A stretch of DNA of 64,000 nt, taken from contig NC_135772.1 in NCBI RefSeq assembly GCF_028453695.1, positions 9,424,001 through 9,488,000 on the forward strand, read 5' to 3'. The notes below the pieces were generated by a model. That model made no database searches, was not told the DNA's origin, and saw only the letters and a list, made by a program, of their open reading frames with translations. This document shows, one piece after another, positions 49,569 through 60,783 of this stretch. Within the stretch, counting starts at the first letter, position 1. Each line of letters begins with the position of its first letter. A program made the position numbers and the translations under genes. Origin of the DNA: Augochlora pura. Taxonomy: Eukaryota; Arthropoda; Insecta; Hymenoptera; Halictidae.

Positions 49569-50433
49569 CAGTTGGTCAAAAATGTATTCGTACACCTAGT
49601 TTTTTTGCAATAACTTTAGACAAGAAAATAATACATAAACAAAAGCTATTTCGATTGGTAGTCTACTATGTACAAAGATAATGGGCAAATGAGGAATTTC
49701 TAATAACACATAACAAGAAAGTAATGCAAGAAATACAAGAATTTGAGAATCAAAAAAGTGTTCGTACACTTTCAGTTATAATTGAAAGTTTATGATTATA
49801 CCAGTACTCAATTGCAATTAATATTTTGTGTGCATTCCTTTAGCTTCCTTAATGGCTCCCAGTCTTCTTGGCATAGATTCCACCAGTTTTTGAGTTGTTT
49901 CTTGTGATATTTTTTGTCACTCTATTAAAATTACTCTTTGTAGGTCCGATTTCTTAGATATTTTTCTTTTTCTTGCTTCTATATCCAACAGGTGCCATTA
50001 ATTCTTTATTGGATTAATATCCTGGGACTGTGGTGGCGTAATTAATTGTTTAGGGACATTGTATAGTATCTATTCTCGTGTTTTTATTGCTGTATGTTTT
50101 GGGTCGTTGTCTTGCTGAAAGTGGTAATTTCCAGTCAGGCCCAATTTAGCTGCACTTTCTTCTAAATTGTCCCGCAACACCTCGTTATACTTTGTGGCAT
50201 TCATTATCCCATCGATAAATGTAATGTTTCCAACACCACTGTACACCATACAGCCCCGTATCATTACGTTTCCTCTGCCGTGTTTCACAGTTGGTCTAAT
50301 ATTCTTTTGTTGAAGCTCAGCATTTGGTTTCCTGCAAACAAATCTCTTCCCATCTGAGCCAAAAATGTTAAATTTAGACTTATCCGAGAAGATAACACGT
50401 TTCTAGGTGTATGAATACTTTTTTATCTCACTG
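49569..50433 (-). mobile_element. Tc1-like transposon, deletion derivative
   Basis: An 865-bp element flanked by TA (49567-49568 and 50434-50435). The outer ends are CAGTTGGTCAAAAATGTATT and AATACTTTTTTATCTCACTG. A second copy of the end motif (CAAAAAAGTGTTCGTACAC, 49751-49769) repeats the outer one (CAAAAATGTATTCGTACAC, 49577-49595), so the left arm has the IR/DR arrangement. The right arm has lost its inner part together with the 5' half of the transposase gene. It belongs to a different family from the element at 22758. Confidence 0.9.
49818..50400 (-). pseudogene. Tc1-like transposase catalytic-domain remnant
   Basis: The DNA-binding half is absent: reading begins almost at the right inverted repeat with VIFSDKSKFNIFGSDG, which holds the first catalytic Asp but has Lys where DES is usual. 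It continues through KHGRGNVMIRGC and QQDNDPKHT, the second catalytic Asp. A TAG stop follows KTRE. Further on, QSQDINPIKN places Lys exactly where the catalytic Glu of DD34E should be (34 residues after the Asp). More stops follow before the C-terminus, MPRRLGAIKEAKGMHTKY. Loss of the Glu alone would abolish catalysis in this family. Confidence 0.9.
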
Positions 50434-50684
50434 TATAACTCCAACAAAATTGATTTTCTTCTTTTCATTCTTCACTTTACACGACGCTTCGCGAATAGAT
50501 AGTCGAGAGAAAATTTCGAAATTCTAAAAATTGTTATAGCAATAAGTGGCAAGTGTCGCAGGGAATGTTATTACCACGTGAAACTGTAAACTCTGAACTC
50601 TTTTCTCGGAACATGTTTTGATCTACTGGAAAAAATATCTGGAAAACTAATTGATTAATTCCAGTGATATTTATTATCAGGTTT

Positions 50685-50865
50685 TTAACCCTTTGCACTC
50701 GGTTGTCCCCTCTCAGGGGACATCGTAATTCTAGTATATGACGAAACATTAAAGTTTATTAGCGATTTGCAACTATTTCACGATGTTTGCAAATTCCTAT
50801 AAATCGAATATTATTATAATAATATTATATACATATATACATATACGTATAGTAATTAAAAAATC
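50685..50865. mobile_element. TTAA MITE, GTCCCC-hairpin subgroup (truncated)
   Basis: The left end, TTAACCCTTTGCACTCGG, is followed by the perfect hairpin TGTCCCCTCTCAGGGGACA (50704-50722). The next roughly 120 bp match the inner MITE at 35745. Similarity fades around 50865 and no right tip was found, so this copy is truncated. Confidence 0.75.
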
Positions 50866-52912
50866 TATTTTTCTGCAGACGGTGTACCTTTAATATCCTA
50901 AGTTTCTCGTTTACTAATTTTTATGAAATGTGGAATTTTGGCGAATTGATAAAAGAGTGATGTTTGCTTTTAAAAATGGTTAGAATGGGATGTTTTATGC
51001 TTTCATAGGTTCACTGCTTCAGGAGGTGCCATTTAAAATATTAAGAAGATTGGAAGACTTTAAGAACAACGAGATATTATTTTCAGCTCACTGAAATTAT
51101 TCAAGAAAAAGTAAATTATTTAATTAAATAATTAATTATTAATTTAATTCAATAATTAAAGACTCGTTGTCATCCATAGCGTCTACTGACATCGAAAATA
51201 GAAGCATATGCTATATTAGTTATAACAGTATAAATATTTCAAATTTTGGATTCACGTTCTCTATTCCATTTCGACAAGGATTTGTCGAAGCAATAAGAGT
51301 TAGTTTCTTCACAGAACTAGATTCTGTATCTAAGATTTACGCGATGGGAAAAAATGTACAATGCGTTCGTTTATTATGTACATAATCGTATGTTTTTACC
51401 TGCAGAAATAAGGTATACACGATTCTGGTGTTGCAACTATGTCGACATTCTAATTCCCCAGTTGAAGTTACATTCGATTCACGTAACCTTTTGGTAGAGA
51501 GCAGCGTGGGTATTCCACCGGATGGAAAATATCGAAAAAATATTCTTTCTCGTCGAAGCGATGTTTTTCAATCGTTAAGATCAGATTTCAAACAAAAGAG
51601 TTCACAACTGTAGCTTGCGCAACGAGTTGCTCTATTCTCGGTATTAAAACCTGCCGATGAATATTTAAGATTCATGTATTTTCGATCCTCATTCACTACT
51701 ACTGGTCGTTGCAATCGGTAATATAATGAATTGATACAAGTGTTTTAAATAGATTTCTTGATGAATTATGTAATAGATGTAGCAGACCTAAGTTCTGTTC
51801 AAAGTTGTTTTATAAAACTCGTGGTAAACGGAAAGCTTGCTTCACGAGGTATCTTGTATTTAGATTGCCAGATTAGTAGCTTCAAAATTGCACCTTTACA
51901 GTGCAAGATCAAATTAAATATTGACTATAAATATTAAATATTGACTATAAATTAACTAGATAGAAGAAAATGCGATTCTTGTCGAAACGTTATGACTCCA
52001 ATAACTATGCAAAGTAAAAAATTGTCTGCATTATAGAAATATGCAAGATATAGAAATCTCTCTGCTATAGTAAATTAAAATTACCCAATTTTGTCATAAA
52101 TGAATAAAATCTGCGGTGTGATTATACCAGTTCACTTTGTTTGAAACATCACGGGTTGAAGAACGCGTCGACTTTCAACGAACAGCGTCGTCTTATGTCG
52201 ATAAAATATTGCATTATGTGGACCGATCTTTGGGCAGATGGTATTTTCGACGAACAGAAAGTTACCACTATCGGATGTCGACAATTTTCAGAATAACGAT
52301 TGAGCGCACCTTCCTTTCAGAGATGATGCTGCACCAACGTAAAATACAAGAACTTCGGAAGCGGAGAAAAATGCGTCTCCGTCTCTCGGTGAAACGACAT
52401 TGAATCGACGCCGATCGTTTCATCGCCGCGCCGCGAAACACCGGATTATTATAATGTCATCGCGTTACAGTGACACACGATATGGCACGGTTGGTTATTC
52501 GAACTGATGCGAATAAATTGCCGCTTCCTTCTCGTAATAATACACCGGGCACGTATTTTATCACCCTTGCGACATATTAATTCTTGCAAGGCGCTCGATA
52601 CCCTCTCTCGCACGCATCGCCGACGTAACGGAGCACAATGGCTCCGATACTTTTGTCACGGAACGGTGTTTTCGTGATTATTGGATTGTTGCGCACGAAA
52701 CGGCGGCTATTGGAACCGAAAGGAATGCGAAGGGGTTGAAATTGCGATTATAGGGAAGTGGGACTCGCGCGTGTGCGTGCAGCTTCGTACAGTCTGAGCA
52801 GCGTGTGTCAGGACGTGTGTCATTTTTTCTGGATGCTGATGTTATAATAAATCTCAGAAACGGAATCCTAACACGTTACCATCATTCGACCATTTATGAC
52901 ATTACAGGGTAA
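50866..52912. other. Non-coding stretch without identified genes
   Basis: AT-rich, with a palindromic AATTAATT tract near 51110-51160, a 19-20 bp tandem duplication at about 51925-51957 (AAATATTGACTATAAAT) and a GC-richer patch at 52130-52760. An 88-codon plus-strand ORF at 52137-52403 has no recognised domain. Confidence 0.45.
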
Positions 52913-53148
52913 TTAAACCTTTGCACTCGAAACCATTTTAACTCTAAAATAATTTTTCTAGTATTTCCATTTTATAGGACAAAATGTATTTTATTGTTTT
53001 ATTGTATTAAATTGTTTCTTGCGACTCGTACCAATAGTTTTACTTTTAAGAATTCCTTTTAATCTAAACATTGTTACTATCAAAATTATGTTGAAACAAA
53101 AATTATTTTGATATAATCTTAGTGGTGCCTTAGAGTGCGAAGGGTTAA
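52913..53148. mobile_element. TTAA MITE, CCCTTTGCACTCG family (copy 4, diverged)
   Basis: The left end is TTAAACCTTTGCACTCGAAA and the right end AGTGCGAAGGGTTAA, 236 bp including flanks. The interior core (ATTTCCATTTTATAGGACAA) matches copy 5. The right-hand hairpin is mostly lost: GTGGTGCCTTAGAGTGCGAAG lacks the second stem arm. Confidence 0.8.
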
Positions 53149-54142
53149 ATCTGCTAACATTTCTCAATTTTCATAACATTAGCATTAAACAATATTTATT
53201 TCATCTGTTTCACTTATTTTGTTCATCGCGAATGGCATCTAATATTTATAAAATTGTATAATAATATGGGGGCTTACAGTAGGACATTCTAACACTTTTA
53301 CTTCAATAATAGATTACGAATTATTGGTTAGCCTATAGAAAGCCGATTTATAGGCTATTTATAGGTAAAGTGTGAAATTTTCGTGTAGAATCTGTTGTGT
53401 TACGCCCTGAAAACAAATTACAAATTAAAGTTTAACTTCTTAATCATCGCATTTTATTCTTGGCCAGTGTGTAAAATAACAAGAACACGAAGAATGAAAC
53501 TTTTTCCTTGATTCTAATGTCAATCTATTTTCATTCAGTTCTCACGGCATGCAGGATTCGCAATTAACGTTCACATTCATTCGAACAATAGCAATTAACA
53601 ATCAAATTTCTTCTAACCGATAATCAAAACTAAGTAAACATGATAAGGACAACGGAATTACATGAAAATAATATTTCTAATTCTATTCGAAAATTGCCAG
53701 TTATTAATTACTTCTTTCAATCGATAATCGCCGACTACATTCGTCAATCGATTAATTCAATCAACTTTTCGACGGCTGATACTTATAATCGTTTTCAATC
53801 GTTTTCATCAGTCATTCAATCAAATTTTATTCGATTAATATTCAACGTTGTTTTCCGAGCAGCACTGCAATTCTGATAAGGATGTTAAAAATGAGACAAT
53901 GCTCATGAATTGTCATTAACCTATATTTCGATATGTTAGGTAATTGTTTTCTATGCTCCGATATAATTTATAATATATATTATTTTTCCTCCTAATGTCG
54001 TGATAATATTTTATTTTATTATTCCATAAGCTTAACCCCACGTTCAGCAATATCATTGACAACTTTTAGTTGTTGAACGATGTTTAACCCATACTTATAT
54101 TCATCGTCATCATCATCATCTTCCACGTATCAGGATCTTTTC
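53149..54142. other. AT-rich non-coding stretch
   Basis: No genes or transposon ends recognised. A short ATC/TCA triplet run occurs at 54101-54120. Confidence 0.5.
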
Positions 54143-54679
54143 TTAACCAGTTAACTGTGGCGCCCTCATTTAAAAGTGCGCACAGTTTTGTGTCGCCAGA
54201 ATCGAGCCACGACGAGTATATTCGTCAATCACAGAGTAAGGTGCGCTGGTAAGATATTGGATGAAAAAGATGGGTTTATTTTATATATGGGGTTTCATAC
54301 AGCAAGATAAAGATCAAGATCACCGAAAAGTCAAAGTTGCTGCACTGCTCACGAGTTAGCTTTCTAGTTTATAAATCCACTTTTTCACTTTTGCCTTTGC
54401 CCCTTTTAGGTTAACATCTGAAAAACGTTATCATCGCACATAAATAAATTCATTATGCGAACTGGCAAACTTTTTCTATTTGTTTGTTTTATTCCGACAT
54501 AGCCTCAAAATATTCTAATCATCTTGAAATTTGAGAATATGTTTTGTTTTTCTCAAAAATTGCAATTTAAATAGCTAATGGTCACTGATTTATACGTATG
54601 ACGAGTATACTCGTCAATACACAAAATTTTGCCACTTCTCCATGACGTGTATACTCGTTAATCACAGTTAACTGGTTAA
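54143..54679. mobile_element. TTAA element, CCAGTTAACTGT family (full-length copy)
   Basis: A 537-bp element bounded by TTAA with tips CCAGTTAACTGTGGCGCC and ATCACAGTTAACTGG. It is a close reverse-complement relative of the element at 36767 with a roughly 50-bp internal deletion. Palindromic GACGAGTATACTCGTC-type motifs lie at 54211-54226, 54600-54615 and 54644-54659. No transposase reading frame. High similarity between copies suggests fairly recent mobilisation by a helper elsewhere. Confidence 0.9.
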
Positions 54680-56535
54680 AAAGTCGACTGGTAGAACGAA
54701 TCTTTCTATTTTCTTTCGAAGAAAAGATACTGAAACCTGAAAAGATGATGAACGTATGATAAAATTTCTTCAATAAAAGTTGTATCGTGTCATGAAACGC
54801 ATTGCATTGAAACAAACTTTCCTACCGAAAATATTAGAAAAAAAATATATATGCGGCATCTTTTGAAATAAACATGAGCGTTTTCACAAGGAACAGCGAG
54901 AATATTATTTCAAGCGCCTAGCACTAGTTCGTGTATTTCGGCCAGCTCTGTGTTGCGTCAGCTTTCGGGGAGGGGGGGAAAAAAAGTGTACTTGTCTTTC
55001 CGAACTGGCCGCAGAGAAAGATTTCAGCGAGCACATTAGAAGGCGACTGTGGATCGTCGAGGACCGTTACAGCGGTCACTCCGAAAAAGAGTCGGGAACT
55101 AGCGACAACTTGGATTCGCAAGAATAAGTAATCGGGTGTCCTTAACCGTCCCGTTGATCGAGTACTTCCACGAAGTCTCGCATTATTTAACGAGCCATCT
55201 CTCGAGGCACATGGTCTGCGAATGCTGCCAGCCAAGCTCCACGAAATTCCTCGAAATAGATGGCCGTTTTTCTTGCGCTCTGTGGGCGCGTCGTTTTTGC
55301 GAACCCCGGTCAGAGCTAGAGGAGAAAATTCAGCTTTTCCTGCGAGTTCTCTTTGTTTTCTTTCCAATCTATTCCCGCGGTATTACGAAACAGAATTTTC
55401 ATCCAACTGGATTAGTTGGTGGAATAACCGCCGTCCGTTAACATTCGAATACAATTTTATACTTTTGTTCCCAGCGTCTGCTGGTTTTTCTTTCATGCCG
55501 CCTATGAATCCTCTGCGTCCAGATCTACGCCAGTTTTACACATTCATTTTCCTTTCTTTTATATAGACCCATATTGCACGGGAATTTTATCGGATTTTAA
55601 ATGAAACAAAATTGGTAGGTTTTTATTAATAAACGTATAACATCATGTGAAAACATAACAAAATAGTAATAGTTAATTTAATTTGTTGTTATTGGGTGCG
55701 GCTCAAATAGTCCCACCGTGTCACATAGGTTGATATAAATAAATAAAATTTATATAAATAAAATCCCACCATACTTTCATCATTTGCAAACAAATTTGAC
55801 CATTGATTTTTATTATAAAACTCTATTTAATCCCACCGTGCCCTAAAGAGTTAATGATTCTTTGCAAGAATTCTCCAACAGTATGAAAACGAAATCGAGT
55901 GAGATAGTGGAAATAATTCGTGAGTCGGAAAGTTATTTTCAATAAAGAATAATAAAGCGACAGCATTGATACTTTCGAAATCGTTCGAATCCTTAATCTG
56001 CATTGTATCGTGCTAGATTTAAGCCCTTATAGTTCGTGGATGCAGATGGTATACCAGTTATATCGAATGGCCCCATTTGGAGGATTAGCGAATAGTGATG
56101 TAATAAATGGTTATTGGTAGCAGTGGTACAACGCTGTTACTTCCTACCTCATATATTTTTTATATATAGTAGATGGCCGATTAATTCCTCTTAACCTCCA
56201 ATTAACAAGGGCAACGAGGAGCCTTAAAAACATTGCCATACATTATTCTGCATTCTCCGAATGTATTTTGTTCATTACGAGTTTCCTCTTATTATCAAAC
56301 TGCGAACATTTTGCTTATTTCTAAAAAGCATTCGTACGTTACAAATGCAAACAAATCTTGTTTCTATCTCATGAATCGCTTGGGATGTAAGTACAATAAG
56401 GCTAACTATATCCAATTTCATATAAATACATAAAATAACGCGAATTTTACAGAATGAGAATATTCGAAGCCGTAAAAAATGACTTGTATTTACGCTTGTA
56501 TTGTAAGCATTAGCTTTATTTATATTTAAAAATGA
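54680..56535. other. Non-coding stretch without identified genes
   Basis: A GC-richer patch at 54930-55430 holds overlapping ORFs on both strands (up to 147 codons), none recognisable. The rest is AT-rich. The word CCCACCGTG recurs near 55710 and 55833. Confidence 0.45.
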
Positions 56536-56786
56536 TTAACCCCTTGCCGTATTTTGACAAGTCTGGCTCGTCATAGAGATGTCTATTAATACCGTGTTAA
56601 GTATAAATCTTATTCCGTTCTTTTAGGTTGGAATAAAATTCTGTCCTCTTGTCATCAGTATTTAACTATTTAAGTAAACGTAGACAAACGGAATAAATAT
56701 TTTTCCTTTTCCATCTAAGAAATGATTACAATAGAAAAAGTGCTTATCCTTGTCACTATGAAGAAAATAGTGGGGCAAGTGGTTAA
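56536..56786. mobile_element. TTAA MITE, CCCCTTGCC ends
   Basis: A 251-bp element between TTAA sites, with left tip TTAACCCCTTGCCGTATTTT and right tip GGGGCAAGTGGTTAA. The right part is shared with the 201-bp element at 47507. An imperfect inverted pair, GACAAG and CTCGTC, lies just inside the left tip. Non-coding. Confidence 0.75.
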
Positions 56787-56901
56787 AAGGGTAATTGATG
56801 TACGTATCGCAAGATACAATTTCTTATGTATAAAATGTATTGAGTCATATCTAATGGAATTTATATGCACAGGTTAGAAAAGCTGTCTTGGATTTAGACT
56901 C

Positions 56902-57149
56902 TTGGACCTTTGCACTCGAAGCCATTTTAACTGTAATTCTAAATTAACTTTTCTGACATATAGCATTTCCATTTTATAGGACAAAATGTATTTTATGCAT
57001 ATGAAATTGAATCTAGTAACTCATGCAACAACGGTTATACTTTTAATAATTTTTGAAATCTAATTTTTCATAATATAAAAAGTATCTTGAAACGTGCTGT
57101 AACAATTTTAGTGGTGCCTCAGAGTCACCACTCGAGTGCAAAGGGTTAA
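56902..57149. mobile_element. TTAA MITE, CCCTTTGCACTCG family (copy 5)
   Basis: The right end (CACTCGAGTGCAAAGGGTTAA) is intact. The left flank is mutated to TTGG and the tip reads ACCTTTGCACTCGAAGCC. A perfect AGTGGTG/CACCACT hairpin with loop CCTCAGAGT occupies 57110-57132, as in copy 3. Confidence 0.85.
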
Positions 57150-57480
57150 AATGACACCAAATGCAAAGGGTAAACGGCGTCCGGAATAATTTAATTACGT
57201 ATAATAAATATTACGTATAATTTTATTCACTTAATTTTACATAATTTTATTAAATATACGTATATTATTTATTACGTTTAAGTTACATAAATAACGAAAT
57301 ATCAATTTTCTTTATTGTCCTTATTGTTTAAATCTTGGTCACAGAATTTAATTTTTCGATGACAAAATATGTGGTCTCAGTATAAAGAATCTTCGTTCAC
57401 ACAGGATTGAAGCTGAACAAATTCAAACTTCCACTCTGCTGTACCGTTTATACAAAAAGCAAGTTTGTCTCTTTTGATCT
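57150..57480. other. AT-rich spacer
   Basis: Very AT-rich with repeated TATTACGT words; nothing further recognised. Confidence 0.5.
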
Positions 57481-57953
57481 TGAGACTTCTGTTTTTGGAG
57501 AGTTAAACGGTGAGATGTTGGTAGCGCGTTTCGGAGGGGTGCGCCGCCCCGTGCCGTGCCGAGCCGAGCGGATCGGAGCGTATCGGAGCTGCTCTCCGCG
57601 TCGCGAGAAAGCCGCTCGCGTGGGAGAGAGAAAATTTCGAGTAAGAATTGCCGAGAGAGACGTTTGACGAGCGGTCGGCCTTCGCCGCCTGCTTCTCTCG
57701 CTCTCCTCGTCCGCCTCGAGCGTACTCGGTGCGCTCCTCTCTTTTCGGTTTTATTTGACGCAGGCACACAGTCGCGCGTGCTCGTCCCTCTCTCATTATC
57801 CCCTGCTCCTTTCCGCTGAACCTTCTCTTTCTTCCCCTCGCGGATCTCCTCTTCTCTCCCTCTTTTACGCCGTCGTGTTCCAAGTTCTTCTCTCCCCTCC
57901 TCTTCTTCTCCCTCTCTCTTTCTCCGACAACGAATCATGCTGCTACTTCCTCC

Positions 57954-58002
<49 letters not shown>

Positions 58003-58140
58003 CTCTCTCTTTGTCGCTCTCACCATCACCCTCCTTTGGAGCACACACACACGTGCCGTTCTTCTCTTCCTTCACAAATCTAATCCGTTCCCCTTCTCCA
58101 GACATTCTAAGCATGGTCCTTGATTTTCGCGACATTTTGA
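57481..58140. promoter_or_regulatory. GC-rich island with pyrimidine tract; candidate promoter or 5' exon
   Basis: An abrupt switch from AT-rich DNA to CpG-rich sequence (about 57520-57660), followed by a strongly CT-biased plus strand to about 58090 that contains a CT microsatellite. The layout resembles one half of the island at 33.8-35.3 kb. ORFs of 122-171 codons on both strands come from the biased composition. No TATA box or splice-bounded frame was identified, so function is an inference only. Confidence 0.3.
57957..58000. repeat. (CT)n microsatellite
   Basis: About 22 uninterrupted CT units within a longer pyrimidine-rich strand. Confidence 0.95.
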
Positions 58141-58214
58141 AGTATCGTTGCAAAAATAATTATTGACGAAACGGGAAGAGACCACTGTGCGTGTTCTAGG
58201 TCTTTGTCTGAGAA

Positions 58215-58487
58215 AGAGTAGTGTCATCGAATAACACGTTTTTGTTTATTTCCTGATTTTAAGCGCGAGTTACCTCGCAACTTATGAAAATTCTAACAAG
58301 AAACAAGATTTTCCTGTTTAATTTCTGCTTCGAACAAACGTCTTGGAATATTTTCATTTTGCACAAACATTCGCTGTAATTGTTAATTTCGAATGTCGAT
58401 CCTGACTAATCCGAAAAGAAAAACAGTAGTGTATCGTCTAACACGTTCTCATTTATTTCCTGGTTGCAAATACGAGCTACTCGAAAA
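58215..58487. repeat. Diverged direct duplication, about 208-bp period
   Basis: About 65 bp starting near 58216 (GTAGTGTCATCGAATAACAC ... TTTATTTCCTG) recur near 58425 (GTAGTGTATCGTCTAACACG ... TTTATTTCCTGG), continuing to matching CGAGTTACCTCG and CGAGCTACTCG segments. The copies have many substitutions, so the duplication is old. Confidence 0.7.
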
Positions 58488-58785
58488 GACATCAAGATTT
58501 TCGAATGTCTACCGTTGACCAATTCGCATTGGCTGTGAAAGACTTAAGTCGCAATACAAAAAATAGAAGACTAAATTAATTAATACGCCTTGATTTTTAA
58601 TCCCTTGCGTATTTTATTTCTTTCAAAGCGAAATCGATCACACTTGCCCGTCACTAATCAATTTTTATACAAGGTAGATAATTTGTATTTTTTGTATGCC
58701 AACTTTTCCTTCAATATCTCAATATTGATAACAAAAGGGTATATTACTATTTCGATATAAACGACGCGCATAACGTCTGCGTTTA

Positions 58786-58998
58786 TTAATCCTGTGCACT
58801 CCGCGTCGGTATGGATGTTATGCACCCTTAGGAACCTTTATATTACATAGTAATATTCTACATTATATAGTATACTTTGTATTATGTAATGTACTTTCTA
58901 TTATATAGTATACTTTATATCATATACTATATAATATCTAGTGATATACTAGATTTACTATGTCCTCTGAGAAGAGACAACGGAGTGCAAAGGGTTAA
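58786..58998. mobile_element. TTAA MITE, GTCCCC-hairpin subgroup (diverged)
   Basis: The left end is TTAATCCTGTGCACTCCG and the right end CGGAGTGCAAAGGGTTAA, 213 bp. Inside the right tip, TGTCCTCTGAGAAGAGACA is the reverse-orientation counterpart of the hairpin at 50704. The middle is an AT-rich array of TATAGTATACTTT-like units. Confidence 0.75.
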
Positions 58999-60197
58999 AT
59001 CATTCTTCAAATTTTTATAACAAATCTGAGATAATATAGTACTAGGGGACAATTGTAATTACAAGCTACGCACGATGAACGAGACAACGAAATGTAATTG
59101 TTCATTTGATACTAGGTAAATTCGAGTTCGGTGTTGGCTTCGTAAGCTGACAAGATTTCAGATCATCCGCAGGTCGAAGCGCGCGTCCTAAGAGCGCCTC
59201 GACGGCGCTCTTAGTCTGGAGACGTGTCGTCCCATCCGACCCAGCTTCTTTCACTAGCCACTCTCACCTCCTCTCCCATTTTGTTAGTCACACGTAATAA
59301 TGGGTTGGCAAACTATAGTTTTCGCGCAAAAGGTCCCGGAGACCTGGAATTCCGTTCCATTCCGCGCCTCGCTGACTCCCGCGCCTAACTTTCGCGTGCC
59401 TTGCGGCCACGTTTCGGGTCGTCGAGGAATGGAAATCGACGGCCAATAATCACTGTCCATCACTCCGCGAATCCAGGCTCGTTCTTTTGTTCCATATTTG
59501 CTAAATAAGCTCGTTGATCCTTATTCTACGGATGACATCTGTGCGTCGCGCTGCCTCTAACGAACGTTTCGAAATTGATTGCGCGAGGCTGGATTATTGG
59601 GTACAGTACACTTTTGTTTATTATTTCTAATTCTTTATGTTTTGAAAATGATTATATATGGCGTAAGAATGTGTTTAAAAAATTATTATTTATTATTTTT
59701 AAAATTTCAATATTTTTTCTTCCTTACGGCACGAGTTAAAGGAATAAAGAACACTTCAATATTTTAATATTTATTACACGTTTGAAGACAAATTAAAGAT
59801 TTTGTGGGATCATCGGCAATCCCGAGGGTTCGTTATAAGGTTAATAAACATAAAGGATCCTTGCCATTAATAACGTTATAAGTAAACCGCGGATTTTATG
59901 CACTGAAACGATCATGTACAGGATTGTCAAGATATTAGCCCTTACTGGACGATAGTTATTCAGGCCTGATGCATAGTAACTAAATGCATAGTTATAAGTA
60001 ACTTACAACCATCAAGTCTTAGAAGAATATTAGGATATTGTCTCATCATTTCCAAATTCTACGATTATTATAAGCAGAACGACATTTTCATAGAATTTCT
60101 GTTTCTGACAATTGACTTTGACAATTTCTATTAAGATCGGCAGCTAATCATAGGTATTGTTTTTCTCAAAATGTGTAGCTAAACCAGACTTTAAATA
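58999..60197. other. Non-coding stretch without identified genes
   Basis: A GC-richer block at 59140-59580, AT-rich after that. No protein motif or RNA gene recognised. Confidence 0.5.
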
Positions 60198-60540
60198 TTA
60201 GGTGAAGTAAAGAGTTCTGAGCCTTTTTTCTCTTTATTTCGTCGATGAAATTAACAAAGTTAGAATGATCCGATTTAGATCAAATATGCGCCATTTTGTT
60301 TGGGAACGTTTGTCCATTTTGAAGACAATTTCATAATTTCACGATCGAAGAAATCTTCGTCCCTATTGGTAACAAACTTGACCAGCTCATTTCCACAAGC
60401 CTATCTTGAGGCCAGTTTCTTACCATCAAGAAAATTTTGCAAATGCTTGAACAGGTGATAATCGCTTGGTGCCATGACTGGATTATACGGCGGGTGCGGT
60501 ATAACCTCCCATCCAAGCTCTCGGAGCTTCTGGCGCGTCT

Positions 60541-60783
60541 TTAACCCTCTTAGTACCGAACAACGATATATCGTTTTTGGCTATTGTTGGAGAGATAGTT
60601 TTCTCAATATTTTTATTAAACAACAATTTCATTTCCCATTTCTTCTCCCTTTTTGAATTTGTTATTTATCAGGCTTTTCAAAATTCTTGCAATATCTTTC
60701 CGAAACTTTATCAAACTTCGTCAAACGAGTTTTGAACATTTCGCTCAGATACAGACACTTTTGGCCGGTACTAAGAGGGTTAA
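60541..60783. mobile_element. TTAA MITE nested in the mariner transposase
   Basis: A 243-bp segment including both TTAA copies. The ends are CCCTCTTAGTACCG and CGGTACTAAGAGGG, perfect 14-bp inverted repeats with the CCC start typical of TTAA-targeting elements. AACGATATATCGTT, a perfect 14-bp palindrome, lies just inside the left end (60562-60575). Joining the flanking mariner sequence across one TTAA gives a continuous reading frame, showing a clean insertion with target duplication. Confidence 0.93.

Noticed and set aside
57423..58123. ORFs of 122-171 codons in the GC/CT island
   Set aside because: Frames are open because of composition; products are Arg/Glu- or Ser/Leu-rich without domains.
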